Assembly (NCBI RefSeq): GCF_027595985.1
Contig: NC_073313.1
Span: 79,383,994-79,447,993 of the forward strand
DNA: 64,000 nt
Origin: Sorex araneus
Lineage: Eukaryota > Chordata > Mammalia > Eulipotyphla > Soricidae
Direction: 5' to 3'
A program made the position numbers and the translations under genes. A model generated the notes under the pieces. It was not told the DNA's origin and did no database searches. It saw nothing but the letters and a program-made list of their open reading frames with translations. Shown piece after piece: positions 41,391 through 51,754 of this stretch (positions are counted from its first letter, which is position 1; each line of letters starts with the position of its first letter).

Positions 41391-41634
41391 ACTGGAGCAA
41401 TAGCACAGTGGGTAGGGTGTTTGCCTTGCACGTGGCCGACCTGGATTTGATTCCTCCATCCCTCTCGGAGAGCCTGGCAAGCTACTGAGAGTACCCCACC
41501 CACATGGAAGAGCCTGGCAAGCTCCCCGTGGCGTATTCTATATGCCAAAAACAGTATCAACAAGCCTCACAATGGAGACGTAACTGGTGCCCGCTCGAGC
41601 AAATCGATGAACAACGGGATGACAGTGCTACAAA
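41391..41634 (+). mobile_element. SOR/RTE chimeric SINE with 11-bp target-site duplication
   Basis: ATTTCCCCACG at 41380-41390 and 41635-41645 defines exact ends. The tail stops at GACAGTGCTACAAA, the same terminus as other copies. Confidence 0.94.
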
Positions 41635-41664
41635 ATTTCCCCACGTATGAGCACACATATGCAG

Positions 41665-41745
41665 CCGCCCCGCCAAGCAGTGACCTCTGAGCACACAAAG
41701 CCAGATGTAGCCACTGAGCACCACCAGGTGGCCCTAAACCTCTAC
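41665..41745 (+). mobile_element. SOR SINE 3' fragment
   Basis: CCAAGCAGTGACCTCTGAGC to CCACCAGGTGGCCC. Confidence 0.5.
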
Positions 41746-42272
41746 CCCCACTGAAGGAATCTCCCGAGTTAAAGTTGCAATGCAAAAAAGACAGAGGGGT
41801 GGAGCCTGGAGGAACTCACTCAGTGGCTTAGAACAGGGGCCTTACAAATAAGCATATGGTCATGGGTTGGATCACCAGAGTCACTCCATGTGTCAAGCAT
41901 GATCCCGGCAGCTGTGTTATCCGTGAGTAGTCCTGGTGTCACTGATGAGGCAAGAGACCCCTGTCCACATGTCAGACAAGCCCACTTCAAGCAGGCTAGC
42001 ACCAGAGAGAGGCTGAGCCTGCGCAATATGGCATAACCTTGGAATACATTCAGGACGTCCTTGAGATGGCCACAAGCTTGCACTGTAACTTTGGTAACCT
42101 GGAACCGTCCCTCCAAATGTTCGTACGTCCTTGAGGTGGTCTACGCCCTGCTTCCTGAAATAGCTCGCTTAGGAATGTCTGCTTCTGTGCTCTCCTGCCT
42201 GCAGCTGGCAAACGCCCCATCCCCTATCACATATGCTAGGAAACGGAGCTCTTGCTTCTATTCTGGACCCAG
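41746..42272. other. Intergenic, mostly unique
   Basis: A tRNA-like piece (CTCAGTGGCTTAGAACAGGG) at about 41815-41900 may be an old SINE; the rest is unrecognised. Confidence 0.35.
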
Positions 42273-42422
42273 GTTTTTTTTCTTGGGGAGGGGGTCATTT
42301 CTTGGGTGCTCAGGGGTCACTCATGGCTCTGTCCTCAAGGATCACTCCTAGTGGGCTCCGGGGACCACCTGATCACTCGCAAAGCTAGTTCCTTAACCCC
42401 TGTACTATCTCTCTGGCACCCT
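42273..42422 (-). mobile_element. Old SOR SINE
   Basis: CTTGGGTGCTCAGGGGTCACTC to TACTATCTCTCTGGCACCC. Confidence 0.7.
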
Positions 42423-42489
42423 TTTGAAGCACAAGGTCTGCTGGTGTGCTGATGAAATCAATTGAGTCGCCTGTTTCTCAGCAACGTGC

Positions 42490-42805
42490 TGCTTGCTTTT
42501 TTTCACTGACTTTTTTTTGGGATTTTCGACAACATCTCAAGTGATTTCTGGAGGCACCCAGCCAGCTGTGTGTAAATACCCTAACAAAGGTTTGCAAACC
42601 CCAGCAAGCACAACTAAAAAGAGCTGTGTGAGTAACACAGCCTGGGGGTGTGACCCTTGGGGAACACATGTGTGAACACTACAGCAACCCTGCTGCATGG
42701 TACAATTAGATTGTGCCTGAGCACTGCAACTAAAGAGTGCCACTTCCAGGGAGCACCGTAGCCAAGTGTGTGAGTACTTCAGCCTTTGGCACCACTACTA
42801 AAAAC
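42490..42805. repeat. Degenerate tandem-like repeat, unclassified
   Basis: Phrases such as GGAACACATGTGTGAACACTAC and GTGTGTGAGTACTTCAGCC recur every 60-90 bp and resemble AGCATGTGTACAAGTGCTGC at about 54500. Boundaries are unclear. Confidence 0.3.
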
Positions 42806-42811
42806 TTGGTC

Positions 42812-42948
42812 AAGCAGGATGGAGAAAGATTACAGCAGGTAAGATGCTTGTTCCATCCCTGGCACTCATAACAGTCTCCCGGCATCGCCGGGAATGATCC
42901 CTGAGTGCAGAGCCAGGAGTAAGCCATGAGCATGGCCAAACCAAAACA
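42812..42948 (+). mobile_element. Old SOR SINE
   Basis: AGGATGGAGAAAGATTACAGC to GCATGGCCAAACC; middle deleted. Confidence 0.65.
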
Positions 42949-42983
42949 TTTTCAAATGTACAGATGATGTTAAATACAAAAAT

Positions 42984-43151
42984 GAGGGTCCAGAGTGATA
43001 GGACAGAGGTGAAGGCACTTGCCTTGCACACAAACGACCTGTGTTTGATTGCTGCCACTGTACATGGTTTTGAGCACCACTAGGAATAATCCCTGAGCAC
43101 AGAGCCAGGAGTAATCCCTAAGTATCCCTGCTGGATGTGGTCCAAACCCCA
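42984..43151 (+). mobile_element. SOR SINE
   Basis: GGGTCCAGAGTGATAGGACAG to GATGTGGTCCAAACCCC. Confidence 0.8.
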
Positions 43152-43365
43152 CATATATACGCATGCAAGAATGAAAAAGATGAACCATGCAAATAACCTC
43201 TTACACATCACCCTCCAAGAAGACATGCCATAGCAATGTTAGAATAAAAATTAGACCTTATCATAAAAAAAGGAAAAAGTAGTCATGGTGACAAATAACG
43301 GGACCACATAAAGTGCTGGCCACAGTAGGAATAGAAATGAGAAGATGGATACAAGAGCCGGTGCA

Positions 43366-43605
43366 GAGGCTGGAGAGATAGTACAGGGGTTAGGATGCCG
43401 GCCTTCCAGATAGCCAACCCTGGTTTGACCAAAGACATAGTTCAATGGGCAGGAGCACAGGCTTTGCATGCAGGAAGCCTAGGTTTGATCCTGGCACTGC
43501 ATAGTACCCCCGTCCCCCCGGCCAAGCAATGCCAGGACTGCCTCCCCAGAGCACAGAGCCTAGAGTAACTCCTGATCACCACCAGGTGTAGCTCCAAAAC
43601 AGAAA
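43366..43605 (+). mobile_element. Two fused old SOR SINEs
   Basis: A head (GGCTGGAGAGATAGTACAGGG) breaks at about 43430 into a second head (TAGTTCAATGGGCAGGAGC) that continues to GTGTAGCTCCAAAAC. Confidence 0.65.
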
Positions 43606-43650
43606 TAAACAAAAAAAATAGGGGATATGGAGATCTTTTAGTATGTGACT

Positions 43651-44240
43651 TTTAAAAAAATTTTTTTATTAGAGAATCACTGTGACGTACAGTTACAAAC
43701 TTATGAACTTTTGTGTTTGCATTTCACTCATAGAGTGATTGTTTACCCATCCCTCCACCAGTGCCCATTCTCCTCCACCAATGATCCCAGTATCCCTCTC
43801 ACCACCCCCACCCCATCCCCCACCACCCCACCCTGCCTCTGTGGCGGGGCATTCCCCTTTGTTCTCTTTCCTTTTGGGTGTTGTAGTTTGCAATAGAGGT
43901 CTTGAGTGGCCTTCATGTTCGGTCTCTAGTCTACTTTCAGCTCGCAACTTCCAACCTGAATGGATCCTCCCAAGATCCTCTACTTGGTGTTCCCTTCTCT
44001 ATCTGAGCTGCCTTTTCCCCCAGCATGTGAGGCCAGTTTCAAGCTGTGGAACAGACCTCCTGGTCCTTATCTCTACAACTCTTGGGTGTTAGTCTCCCAC
44101 TATGTTATTTTATATTCCACAGATGAGCGCAATCTTTCTATGTCTGTCCCTCTCTTTCTGACTCATTTCACTTAACATGATACTTTCCATGTAGATCCAC
44201 TTATATACAAATTTCATGACTTCATCTTTTCTAACGTAGC
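43651..44240 (-). mobile_element. LINE-1 3' end, about 590 bp
   Basis: Reversed tail (TTTTTTTATTAGAGAATCAC), reversed ACACAAAAG, CCACCAGTGCCCATTCTCC box, C-rich box (43800-43860, G-rich on the L1 strand), to TTTCATGACTTCATC, where other copies continue into the end of the conserved L1 region. Confidence 0.88.
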
Positions 44241-44242
44241 CC

Positions 44243-44355
44243 TTTGCCAGCAGTGCGCACGGGCCCCCAAGCACCACCAGCAGTCACTCCTGAGCACGGA
44301 GCCCTGATTAGCCCCTGAGCGCTGCCCCTCTGTACCTTTGCAAAAAAAAAAAAAG
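44243..44355 (+). mobile_element. SOR SINE 3' part
   Basis: GGGCCCCCAAGCACCACC to CTGTACCTTTGC plus an A-run. Confidence 0.6.
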
Positions 44356-44642
44356 ACAATGCAGAGGTTGCCTGAACCTGTTTTGGGGAATGAAGGTGGA
44401 AAAATAGGGAACATCCGAGGAACTAGGAATCTAAGGTGATTCGAGGGTTCTGAACGTGGGTCAGCAGAAACTACCTATAAGCCAGCTGGTGGCAGGAATA
44501 AAATGGAAGGCAGAAGGAAAAGCTTGGTGCTAACCAGGTTGAACTTCATAGACTGGCAGAAGAGCTTCTTGCAGTTACCAAAGCAGGAAGTCAGTCACTT
44601 GAGAGTCTGGAGTATAGGAGTACAGTCAGGACCAGTGACAGA

Positions 44643-44814
44643 TTTTTTTCTTTCAGGGGGAAGGGGTTTGGACCACTCAGGAACGACTCCTGCCTCTGTG
44701 TTCCAGAGTCACTCCTGGTGGTACTTAGTGGACCATAAAGTGCTAGGGATCAAAACCAGAGTCTGGTGCATGCAAAGCAAGCAACTTCAACATCTGTACT
44801 GCCTCTCCATGCCC
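44643..44814 (-). mobile_element. Old SOR SINE
   Basis: GACCACTCAGGAACGACTCC to CTGCCTCTCCATGCCCC. Confidence 0.7.
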
Positions 44815-44844
44815 CATACCCACCCTTAAATAGATATGGAAGCT

Positions 44845-44847
<3 letters not shown>

Positions 44848-44878
<31 letters not shown>
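44848..44878 (+). repeat. AC microsatellite
   Basis: About 15 AC units. Confidence 0.9.
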
Positions 44879-44880
<2 letters not shown>

Positions 44881-44979
44881 CAAAGATATTGCAAATTTGC
44901 TTCTAGTTGAGAGCAAATAATCACAATAGAGTCATTCTTCCAAAAGTTCTGGTTTCCCGTGCAGAGAATGTTTAGGTAG

Positions 44980-45150
44980 GGCTGGAATGATAGCACAGTG
45001 AGTAAGGCATTTGCCTTGCATGTGGCCAACCCGGGTTCGATTCCCAGCATACCATATGGTCCCCTGAGCACCGCCAGGAGTGGTTCCTGAGTGCAGAGCC
45101 AGGAGTAAACCCTGTGCATCACCATGTATGACCCAAAAGTAAAAAAAAAA
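44980..45150 (+). mobile_element. SOR SINE
   Basis: GGGCTGGAATGATAGCACAGTG to TGACCCAAAAGTAAAAA; near consensus. GTTTAGGT and GTTAGGT flank it. Confidence 0.92.
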
Positions 45151-45164
45151 GAAAGGTTAGGTTT

Positions 45165-45340
45165 CCAGTCCTAGGGGGATAGTTCAGCGGCTCAGAGTGC
45201 CTACTTTGTAAGCCTCGGGTCGCCAGTTCAATCCCCAGGGCCAACATGTGTACGGAGCTCAATCCTGGCTGTCTGCTCTTTGAGTCTGGCAGCTCTGCTG
45301 TCTGTGGGCAGAGCATGCCACAAGCAGGGGGGTGTGATTA
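45165..45340 (+). mobile_element. Second tRNA-like SINE family, copy B
   Basis: GGGGATAGTTCAGCGGCTCAG with a B-like box CGCCAGTTCAATCCCC, followed by a body (AGCTCAATCCTGGCTGTC, GCTCTGCTGTCTGTGGGC) that aligns with 26525-26690 but not with SOR. Confidence 0.5.
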
Positions 45341-45890
45341 CCACAGCTAATGGGATGCAGTGATGTAGGCAAGTAGACAGTCAAGGACTCACAGCAATGG
45401 AATTCCTAGGAAGTAATGAAACCAATAAGGCCCACGCTGAATTGCCAACTCCCGACTCGATGAGCTTGGCAACCACCCTAGCAACGGACTTCTATCTAGG
45501 TAGAAGCCCCACGTGGAGCACCTTGCCTAGGGAAAAACCTTATAAAAGCCACCTTGAACAAAGGAAGCGTGTATAGACTGCCCAAGCTCCTGTGCTGCTT
45601 GTGCCCACGTGGCCGAGAACATGTGGCCCCGTGGCCGCCCGCATCTTCCCTCATGAGATGTGTGCTTTCATGCTCCCGTGTCTAATGCTGGGATGTGTGC
45701 AGGGACTCTCACCGCCTTTGGAGAAGCCCCTGTTCTCTCTTGAGAGCCTTATTGTCCCTCACTTTCTCTCCCTCCTTCCCCTTCCTAAAAATAAACTTCC
45801 AAATAAAATCTGTTTTTACTTCACGGCTCGTCTATTACTGAAATTCTTTTCTGCGAGGCAAGACAAGAACCCCGAAACCCTGGGTAAGGC
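45330..45890 (+). mobile_element. Probable solo LTR of an endogenous retrovirus
   Basis: About 560 bp with LTR-like layout: CCAAT (45421-45425), TATA box TATAAAAG (45541-45548), two AATAAA signals (45790-45795 and 45802-45807), then a U5-like CGGCTCGTCTATTACTG and GCGAGGCAAGACAAGAACCC. No gag, pol or env sequence lies beside it. Exact ends and target duplication were not found, so the call is from layout only. Confidence 0.5.
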
Positions 45891-46107
45891 CTAGGACTGA
45901 CTTTCCTTTCCTGCAAAGAGCAATTTCCTCACTCCAGCCTGAGTCCATGTCTCCCCGAGAAATCAGGTTATGAGGATCAACTCCCATACCTAGAAGATCG
46001 ATCGTGGACGTCAGGTGTGGCTTGACGGCCACCTTGTGGGGCTGGCGGGACTCTGGTCCATGATGAGCAGGGGCTCATCACAGACTTTATCAGTCCTAGT
46101 CTTCCCA

Positions 46108-46356
46108 GCCGGCCTGGAGCGATAGCACAGCGGTAGGGCATTTGCCTTGCATGCGGCCAACCCGGGTTCGATTCCTCCGCTCCTCTCGGAGAGCCCAGCA
46201 AGCTACCAAGAGTATCTTGCCTGCACGGCAGAGCCTGGCAAGCTCCCTGTGGAGCATTCGATATGCCAAAGCAGTAACAACAAGTCTCAAGATGGAGATG
46301 TTACTGGTGCCCTCTCGAGCAAATCTATGAGCAACGGGGTTCACAGTGACAGTGAC
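46108..46356 (+). mobile_element. SOR/RTE chimeric SINE with 10-bp target-site duplication
   Basis: AGTCTTCCCA at 46098-46107 and 46357-46366. The tail ends with repeated GACAGT (CACAGTGACAGTGAC). Confidence 0.93.
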
Positions 46357-46657
46357 AGTCTTCCCATCTAGTCCTGAGGTAGCAGAGGTGGACGGGGAGA
46401 AAGTGACCATCTCGCTTTTCTCCGCCTCACATAAGCCACCCCTGGGGGCCCCGCGGACTTCACAACCTATGATGAGAAATACTGAAAAAAGAAGTTTGAC
46501 CCCCAAGGCCAGGAAATGTGAATCCCGCAGAGAACATTTCTGAGCACTGCGGCAATCCCCATGGAGCACTACTACCAGAATGTGTATCGCTCCACAACTG
46601 CCCCCACCTCAGGTGAACCCCCACCTCCAGAAGCCGGTGACCAAACATCACAATGAA

Positions 46658-46813
46658 AGAAGGAACAGATACTACAGAGAGTAAGATGCTGATCTTGCAT
46701 GCAGCAGAACCCAGTTTGAGAGACGTGCACCATATACAGACCCTCTGGCACCAGCCAGGGGTCATCCTGAGCAAGAGCCAGCAATAGCTCCTGAGCACTG
46801 CTGGGTGTGGACC
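46658..46813 (+). mobile_element. Old SOR SINE
   Basis: GGAACAGATACTACAGAGAG to CACTGCTGGGTGTGGACC. Confidence 0.72.
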
Positions 46814-46831
46814 ACTATTCCCTCGTAGCAC

Positions 46832-47082
46832 CGCACTGTCGTAGGCACTGTCATCCCGTTGTTCATAGATTTGCTAGAGCAGGCACCAGTAACGTCTCCA
46901 TTGTGAGACTTGTTACTGTTTTTAGCATATCGAATATGCCACAGGTAGCTTGCCAGGCTCTGCCGTGTGGGTTGGATACTCTCGGTAGCTTGCCGGGCTC
47001 TCCGAGAGGGGCAGAGGAATCGAACCCGGGTCAGCCGAGTGCAAGGCAAATGTCCTACCCGCTGTGCTATCGCTCCACCCCT
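46832..47082 (-). mobile_element. SOR/RTE chimeric SINE
   Basis: Complete; reversed tail CACTGTCGTAGGCACTGTCATC, head ending CTATCGCTCCACCCC. Confidence 0.9.
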
Positions 47083-47133
47083 CGATTAAAGAAAAATCAA
47101 ACCACTTATTCAAAAGAAAACCTAGACAAGAAA

Positions 47134-47625
47134 TAAGTCTGAGGGAGAGAGACAGATATAGAATGATTGCACTCTTTGTGGGATATAAAAAAATCCTAGT
47201 ATAAAAATAGTACCCAAGGACAAGAAACGAGGGCCAGGAGGACTGGTCCATGGCAGGAAGCTTGCCAGCAGTAGAGGGGACTGCAGTTAGGACAGAGAAG
47301 GGACCACTATGACAATGACAATTGGCAATGATCATTCTGGACAGGAACTGAGTGCTGAAAGGAGGTAGCATGATCACTTCAATAACAGTACTGCAAACCA
47401 CAGAGCCTAAAAGAGGAGCGAGCGAGGGAGGGAGGGAAAAGGAAGGAGGGCGGGAGGAAGAAGAAGAGTCTTCTTCAGAGGCAAGCTGGGAAGGAGCAGG
47501 GCCAGAGGAACACTGGGGACATTGGTGGTGGGAAATGTACACTGATGAAGGGACAGGTGTTGGGACATTGTGAGTGAAACCCAATCATGAACAACTTTGT
47601 AACTGTGGATCTCATGCTGTGCTGC
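47134..47625 (+). mobile_element. LINE-1 3' end, older subtype
   Basis: GAGGGAGAGAGACAGATATAG, TGGACAGGAACTGAGTGC, GGTGGTGGGAAATGTACACTG, to TTTGTAACTGTGGATCTCA. This subtype has GGCCAGGAGGACTGG where the younger copies differ. Confidence 0.75.
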
Positions 47626-47645
47626 AGCTCTCATGAACTGGTCTT

Positions 47646-47705
47646 TCTCCTCCTCCTCCTCCTCCTCCTCCTCCTCTTCCTCCTCCCCCTCCTCCTCCTC
47701 CTCCT
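47646..47705 (+). repeat. CCT trinucleotide repeat
   Basis: About 19 CCT units with a few changes, between an L1 and a chimeric SINE. Confidence 0.9.
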
Positions 47706-47731
47706 TCACCTCTTTCTCCTCCATTTCACTT

Positions 47732-47989
47732 CCCTGGAACGATAGCACAGCAGGTAGGGAGTTTGCCTTGCATGAGGCCAACCCAGGTTTGGTTCCTCCG
47801 CCACTCTCGGAGAGCCCGGCAAGCTACCGAGAGTATCCCGCCCGTACGGCAGAGCCTGGCAAGCCTGGCAAGCCGTGGAGCATTTGATATGCCAAAAACA
47901 GTAACAACATGTCTCACAATGGAGACGTTATTGGTGCCTGCTCTAGCAAATCGATGAGCAACGGGATGACAGATACAGTGATACAGTGA
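47732..47989 (+). mobile_element. SOR/RTE chimeric SINE
   Basis: Head ACGATAGCACAGCAGGTAGGG, body with a duplicated GGCAAGCCT, RTE tail ending in ATACAGTGATACAGTGAT. Confidence 0.92.
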
Positions 47990-48035
47990 TTTTTAAAAGA
48001 GGGAGTACTGCTAGTTATACAATATATTTTAGAAG

Positions 48036-48655
48036 TCATTTATAGGCAAATTTCATGACCTCGTTTTTCCTAACAGCTGTGTAGTATGCCATTGTGTATG
48101 GAATTCCATTGCCTATAAATGGATAGACTTGGAGAGTATCATGCTGAGTGAAATGAGTCAGAAGGAGAGGGGCAGATATGACTGCATTCATTTGTGGGAT
48201 ATAAAAAACCCAGCATGAAACTAATATATAAGACAAGGAAAAACAGGCCAGGAGGACTGGTCAGTGGTGGGTAAATGGTGTGCAAGATGGATGGTAGTTA
48301 AGATAGAGGAGGGTCCATTATGATAATGCTAGCTGGAAATGATCACTCTGGACAAGAACTGAGTGTTGAAAGTAGATAAAGGGATATACATGATAACCTT
48401 TCAGCATCTTTATCAGAAACCATAATGCCTAAAATGAAATGAGTGGGAAAAAGAGAAAGAGAAGAGCGGTGCCTGCCATAGAGGCAGGCTGGTGTGGGAG
48501 GTGGCTTGAGGGGTGGGAGGAAAACTGGGGACACTGGCGGTGGGAAATTACACTGATGGAAGGATGGGTGTTAGAACATTGTATGACTGAAATGCAATCA
48601 TGAACAATTTTGTGATGCTCTACCTCACGGTGATTCAATAAAATAAAATACCTGT
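48036..48655 (+). mobile_element. LINE-1 3' end with 5' inversion (twin priming)
   Basis: From 48110 on it is a plus-strand L1 end (GAGTATCATGCTGAGTGAAA to GATTCAATAAAATAAAA). The first 75 bp (48036-48110, TTTCATGACCTCGTTTTTCC and GTAGTATGCCATTGTG) are the immediately upstream L1 sequence in reverse orientation. TGCCTATAAATG is shared at the junction. Confidence 0.8.
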
Positions 48656-48719
48656 GTGAGAGCCAGGGGAGAGCTCAAAGGGTTACTATATTCATTACAC
48701 TAATATAGTCCTTATTTTA

Positions 48720-48835
48720 TTTTAATTATACTATTTCCCTTCTAAGATGTACACATTGTTTTGTGCACTGCTGTATCCATTGTGCCTGATCTGAGTAGGT
48801 GATTAATAAATATTTGGCAAGCAGATAAATGAACG
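48720..48835 (+). mobile_element. L2 3' end
   Basis: TGCACTGCTGTATCCATTGTGC, GTAGGTGATTAATAAATATTTGG. Confidence 0.6.
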
Positions 48836-48939
48836 GCATCACTTATTCTTTTTGCATAGGGATTAAAAAATAGCACATTTTGGGAAAACCTTACTGCAGA
48901 TTTTGTATTTATCGGATGATAGTGGGATAGATGTCTTAT

Positions 48940-49192
48940 AGCCTAGTTCTCCCTCTCAGAGAACGTGGCAAGCTACCAAGAGTTTCCTGCCCACATGGGA
49001 GAGCCTGGCAAACTCCCCATGGTGTATTCTTATACCAAAACCAATAACAATGCTGGGTCTCATTCCCCACACCCTGAAAGAGCCGCCAATGCAGCACCAT
49101 TGAAAAGGACAAGTAAAGAGAGGCTTCTAAAATCTCAGGGCTAGGATGAATGGAGACGTTACTGAGACCGCTTGAGAAATTTGACGATCAAC

Positions 49193-49265
<73 letters not shown>
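48940..49265 (+). mobile_element. Long-form RTE-tail element ending in a GAT array
   Basis: Headless. Body from TCTCCCTCTCAGAGAACG, long-form segment ACCCTGAAAGAGCCGCC, RTE tail GATGAATGGAGACGTTACTG, then GGATGATGATG grows into the microsatellite. Confidence 0.85.
49192..49265 (+). repeat. GAT trinucleotide repeat
   Basis: About 24 GAT units arising from the GGATGAC end of the RTE tail. Confidence 0.92.
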
Positions 49266-49890
49266 GTGGAATAGAGACCAAAAATTACTGAACCGTGAAC
49301 TTTCTGACCCCGCATTTTTAAATCATTATTGTTGAAATAACATTCGCTCATATAGCTGTATATGTTTGGGGGGCACAACCTCATGCATGCTTCATCAAGG
49401 TTTGCTACCACTCTACAGACACCACAGCGGATTGTAGCCCCTTGCTGCACTGAACGATACCCTCCCCTCCAGTTCTTCCCGTTGAGTCCAGCGGGTTGTT
49501 TCCCTTTGGTTTTGTCTGTTTTGCACTTTTCTTCTCTGTATCCCAGAATTGGGATACAGTTTTTTTTTTCGTTCTCTTCCTGACATAGGCTTCCTGAATG
49601 GTTTCCCAAATGAAGTTCTCCTGGGTGTCTTGTCAGATGATGTCTTGTCTGTGTGAGAAGTGAGGAGAGTGGGAGGTAGTAGCAGGAGAAAGGGAGGGGG
49701 CGGAGAATACCAGAATCAGTCGAAACTTCTGGTTTCTCCAGAAGGGAGAGAGCGGAGAACATATCCCAATTTCAGAGGTATGCAGGCAACCCCCGAGTGG
49801 TTATGTGCCCTGACTGCCTTTGCAAAGTTGACTTTATAGGGTTTTCCCCAAACTGCCTCAGCTTGTAGATAATAATGTGTTGTAGGATTT
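49266..49890. other. Intergenic, no repeat recognised
   Basis: Unique-looking; a poly-His/poly-Asp open frame touching the GAT array is not a gene. Confidence 0.4.
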
Positions 49891-49891
49891 T

Positions 49892-50111
49892 GTCACATGG
49901 CAGAGCCTGGCAAGCTCCCCGTGGCGTATTCGATATGCCAAGTACAGTAATAGTAACAGGTCTCATTCCCCTGACCCTGAAAGAGTCTCCAATCACTGGG
50001 AAAGACGAGTAAGGAGAGGCTGCTAAAATCTCATGGCTGGGACAAATGGAGACGTTGCTGGTACCTGCTCTAGCAAATTGATGAACAACAGGATGACAGT
50101 GCTACAGTGAT
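49892..50111 (+). mobile_element. Long-form RTE-tail element, 5'-truncated
   Basis: Starts at CACATGGCAGAGCCTGGC; has the long-form segment CCTGACCCTGAAAGAGTCTCC, and a tail ending GACAGTGCTACAGTG. Confidence 0.88.
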
Positions 50112-50289
50112 TTTAGAAGCTTACTTATGTAAACGAGAATAGGCATGTTATATTGTATTAAAAGATTTGAATTTCTTTATTTACATACATACAGCAATAA
50201 ATAATCACAAATTGACTTTTATTGACTTACTTTCTTATAATTTAATTTGCTGTTCCTCTAAATATCATTGGAGCAAGCAATATGAAGTA

Positions 50290-50465
50290 AATTTGTTATG
50301 TGCCTGCAAAGGGGACAGATGGGAGTGGGTAGGAGGAAACCTGGGAAAATTGATAGTGGGAAGGTCACATTGGTGGTGAGATTGGTGTTGGGACACTGTA
50401 GGCCTAAAACATCTGTATTATGAACAACCTTTAAAATCATAGTGTTTTAATAAAAATATTTTTAA
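50290..50465 (+). mobile_element. LINE-1 3' end, old
   Basis: GGGACAGATGGGAGTGGG, CATTGGTGGTGAGATTGG, ending AATAAAAATATTTTT. Confidence 0.6.
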
Positions 50466-50667
50466 AAATGGGGATGCATGGTATTTGGAGCCAGGGGTAC
50501 CTATGAGTTGCTCAAAGAAGGGAGAGTAGAAAGAGAAGCAGCCTTAAGGCAACAGCAAAGGGAACAGCAATTCAAGGAAAAGGTTACAGCCATCAGTTAG
50601 AACCTCGCAGGTTTGTGCTGAAATATTCCATTGGTTTCCTGAACATAACAAACTAACGCAGGGTTGG

Positions 50668-50912
50668 GAGGACTAAGAAGACGAGCATAGCAGGTAGGGC
50701 GGTTGCCTTGCATGTGGCCGAGCCGGGTTCGATTCCTCCATCCTTCCCAGAGAGCCCAGCAAGCTACCAAGAGTGTCCCGCCCACATGGCAGAGCCTGGC
50801 AAGCTCCCCGTGGTGTATCCAATATGCCAGAAACAGTAACAAGTCTCACAATGGAGACATTACTGGCGCCTGCTCGAGCAAATCGGTGAGCGACGGGATG
50901 ACAGTGACAGTG
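50668..50912 (+). mobile_element. SOR/RTE chimeric SINE
   Basis: Head diverged (AGACGAGCATAGCAGGTAGG), body and RTE tail clear, ending GACAGTGACAGTGAT. Confidence 0.9.
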
Positions 50913-50921
50913 ATTTTATTT

Positions 50922-51320
50922 ATTTATTTAAATTTTTTAAAAAGTTGAATCACAGTGAGATAGAGCATTACAAAGCTGTTCATGATTGGGTTTCTTTTTT
51001 TCTTTTTGGGTCACACCCAGCAATGCACAGGGGTTACTCCTGGCTCTGCACACAGGAATTACTCCTGGCAGTGCTCAGGGGACCATATGGGATGCTGGGA
51101 ATAGAACCCGGGTCAGCCCCGTGCAAGGCAAACACCCTACCCGCTGTGCTATTGCTCCAGCCCCATGATTGGGTTTTAGTCCTACACTGTTCCAACACCC
51201 ATCCCTCCACCAGTGTAATTTCCCAGCACCAGTTTCCCTCCCACTCCTTCAAGCCACTCCCCACCTCAGCCTGCCTCTATGGCAGACATCTCTCTTCTCT
51301 CATTCTCTTTCTCTAAGAAG
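50922..51320 (-). mobile_element. LINE-1 3' end split by a SINE
   Basis: Reversed tail (TTTTTAAAAAGTTGAATCAC) and, after the SINE, ACACCCATCCCTCCACCAGTG to TGGCAGACATCTCTC. Confidence 0.8.
50994..51163 (-). mobile_element. SOR SINE nested in L1, 13-bp target-site duplication
   Basis: CATGATTGGGTTT at 50981-50993 and 51164-51176. Consensus copy. Confidence 0.95.
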
Positions 51321-51336
51321 TAAGACTTTTTGTGTT

Positions 51337-51490
51337 GGGACTGGAGAAATACTTCAATGGCTTAGCACATGGTTTGCATGCAGGTGATCCGGGTCTATCT
51401 CTGCATACATTCCCCTAAGAATAGCAAGGAGCAACTCCTGAGCTCAGAGCCAGCAGTATTATCTGTGTGGGCATGGCCCTATAGCCACAC
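51337..51490 (+). mobile_element. Old SOR SINE
   Basis: GGGACTGGAGAAATACTTCAATG to GGGCATGGCCCTATAG. Confidence 0.65.
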
Positions 51491-51559
51491 ACACAAATAT
51501 TTTCCTATCAGTTTTGGTGCTAAGGCTTTTTGAAAGAATAACTTGTAATAACCTCAGAA

Positions 51560-51735
51560 GGTAACCTAGGAGGCTTTGTACAGCTGTGGTAATGAAATCC
51601 CATGAGGGAGACTAATAGATCTGGAAAGGGGCCAGAGAAGAGCAATTAAAATAATTAAAAGAGAAAAGCAACCACTGTTTTAGGAAAGACTCAAAGAATA
51701 GAGAAGATCTTTACTCGATAGAAATAGCTAAAAGA
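51560..51735 (+). mobile_element. CR1/L3-type LINE fragment
   Basis: ATCTGGAAAGGGGCCAGAGA, then AGAGAAAAGCAACCACTG and GAAAGACTCAAAGAATAG follow the pattern of the CR1/L3 3' region. Confidence 0.45.
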
Positions 51736-51754
51736 ATCAAGACAACAGTAATAA

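Noticed and set aside
49127-49762. 211-codon frame with a long poly-His run
   Set aside because: The His run is the reverse reading of the GAT microsatellite, and the flanks show no homology or splice logic.
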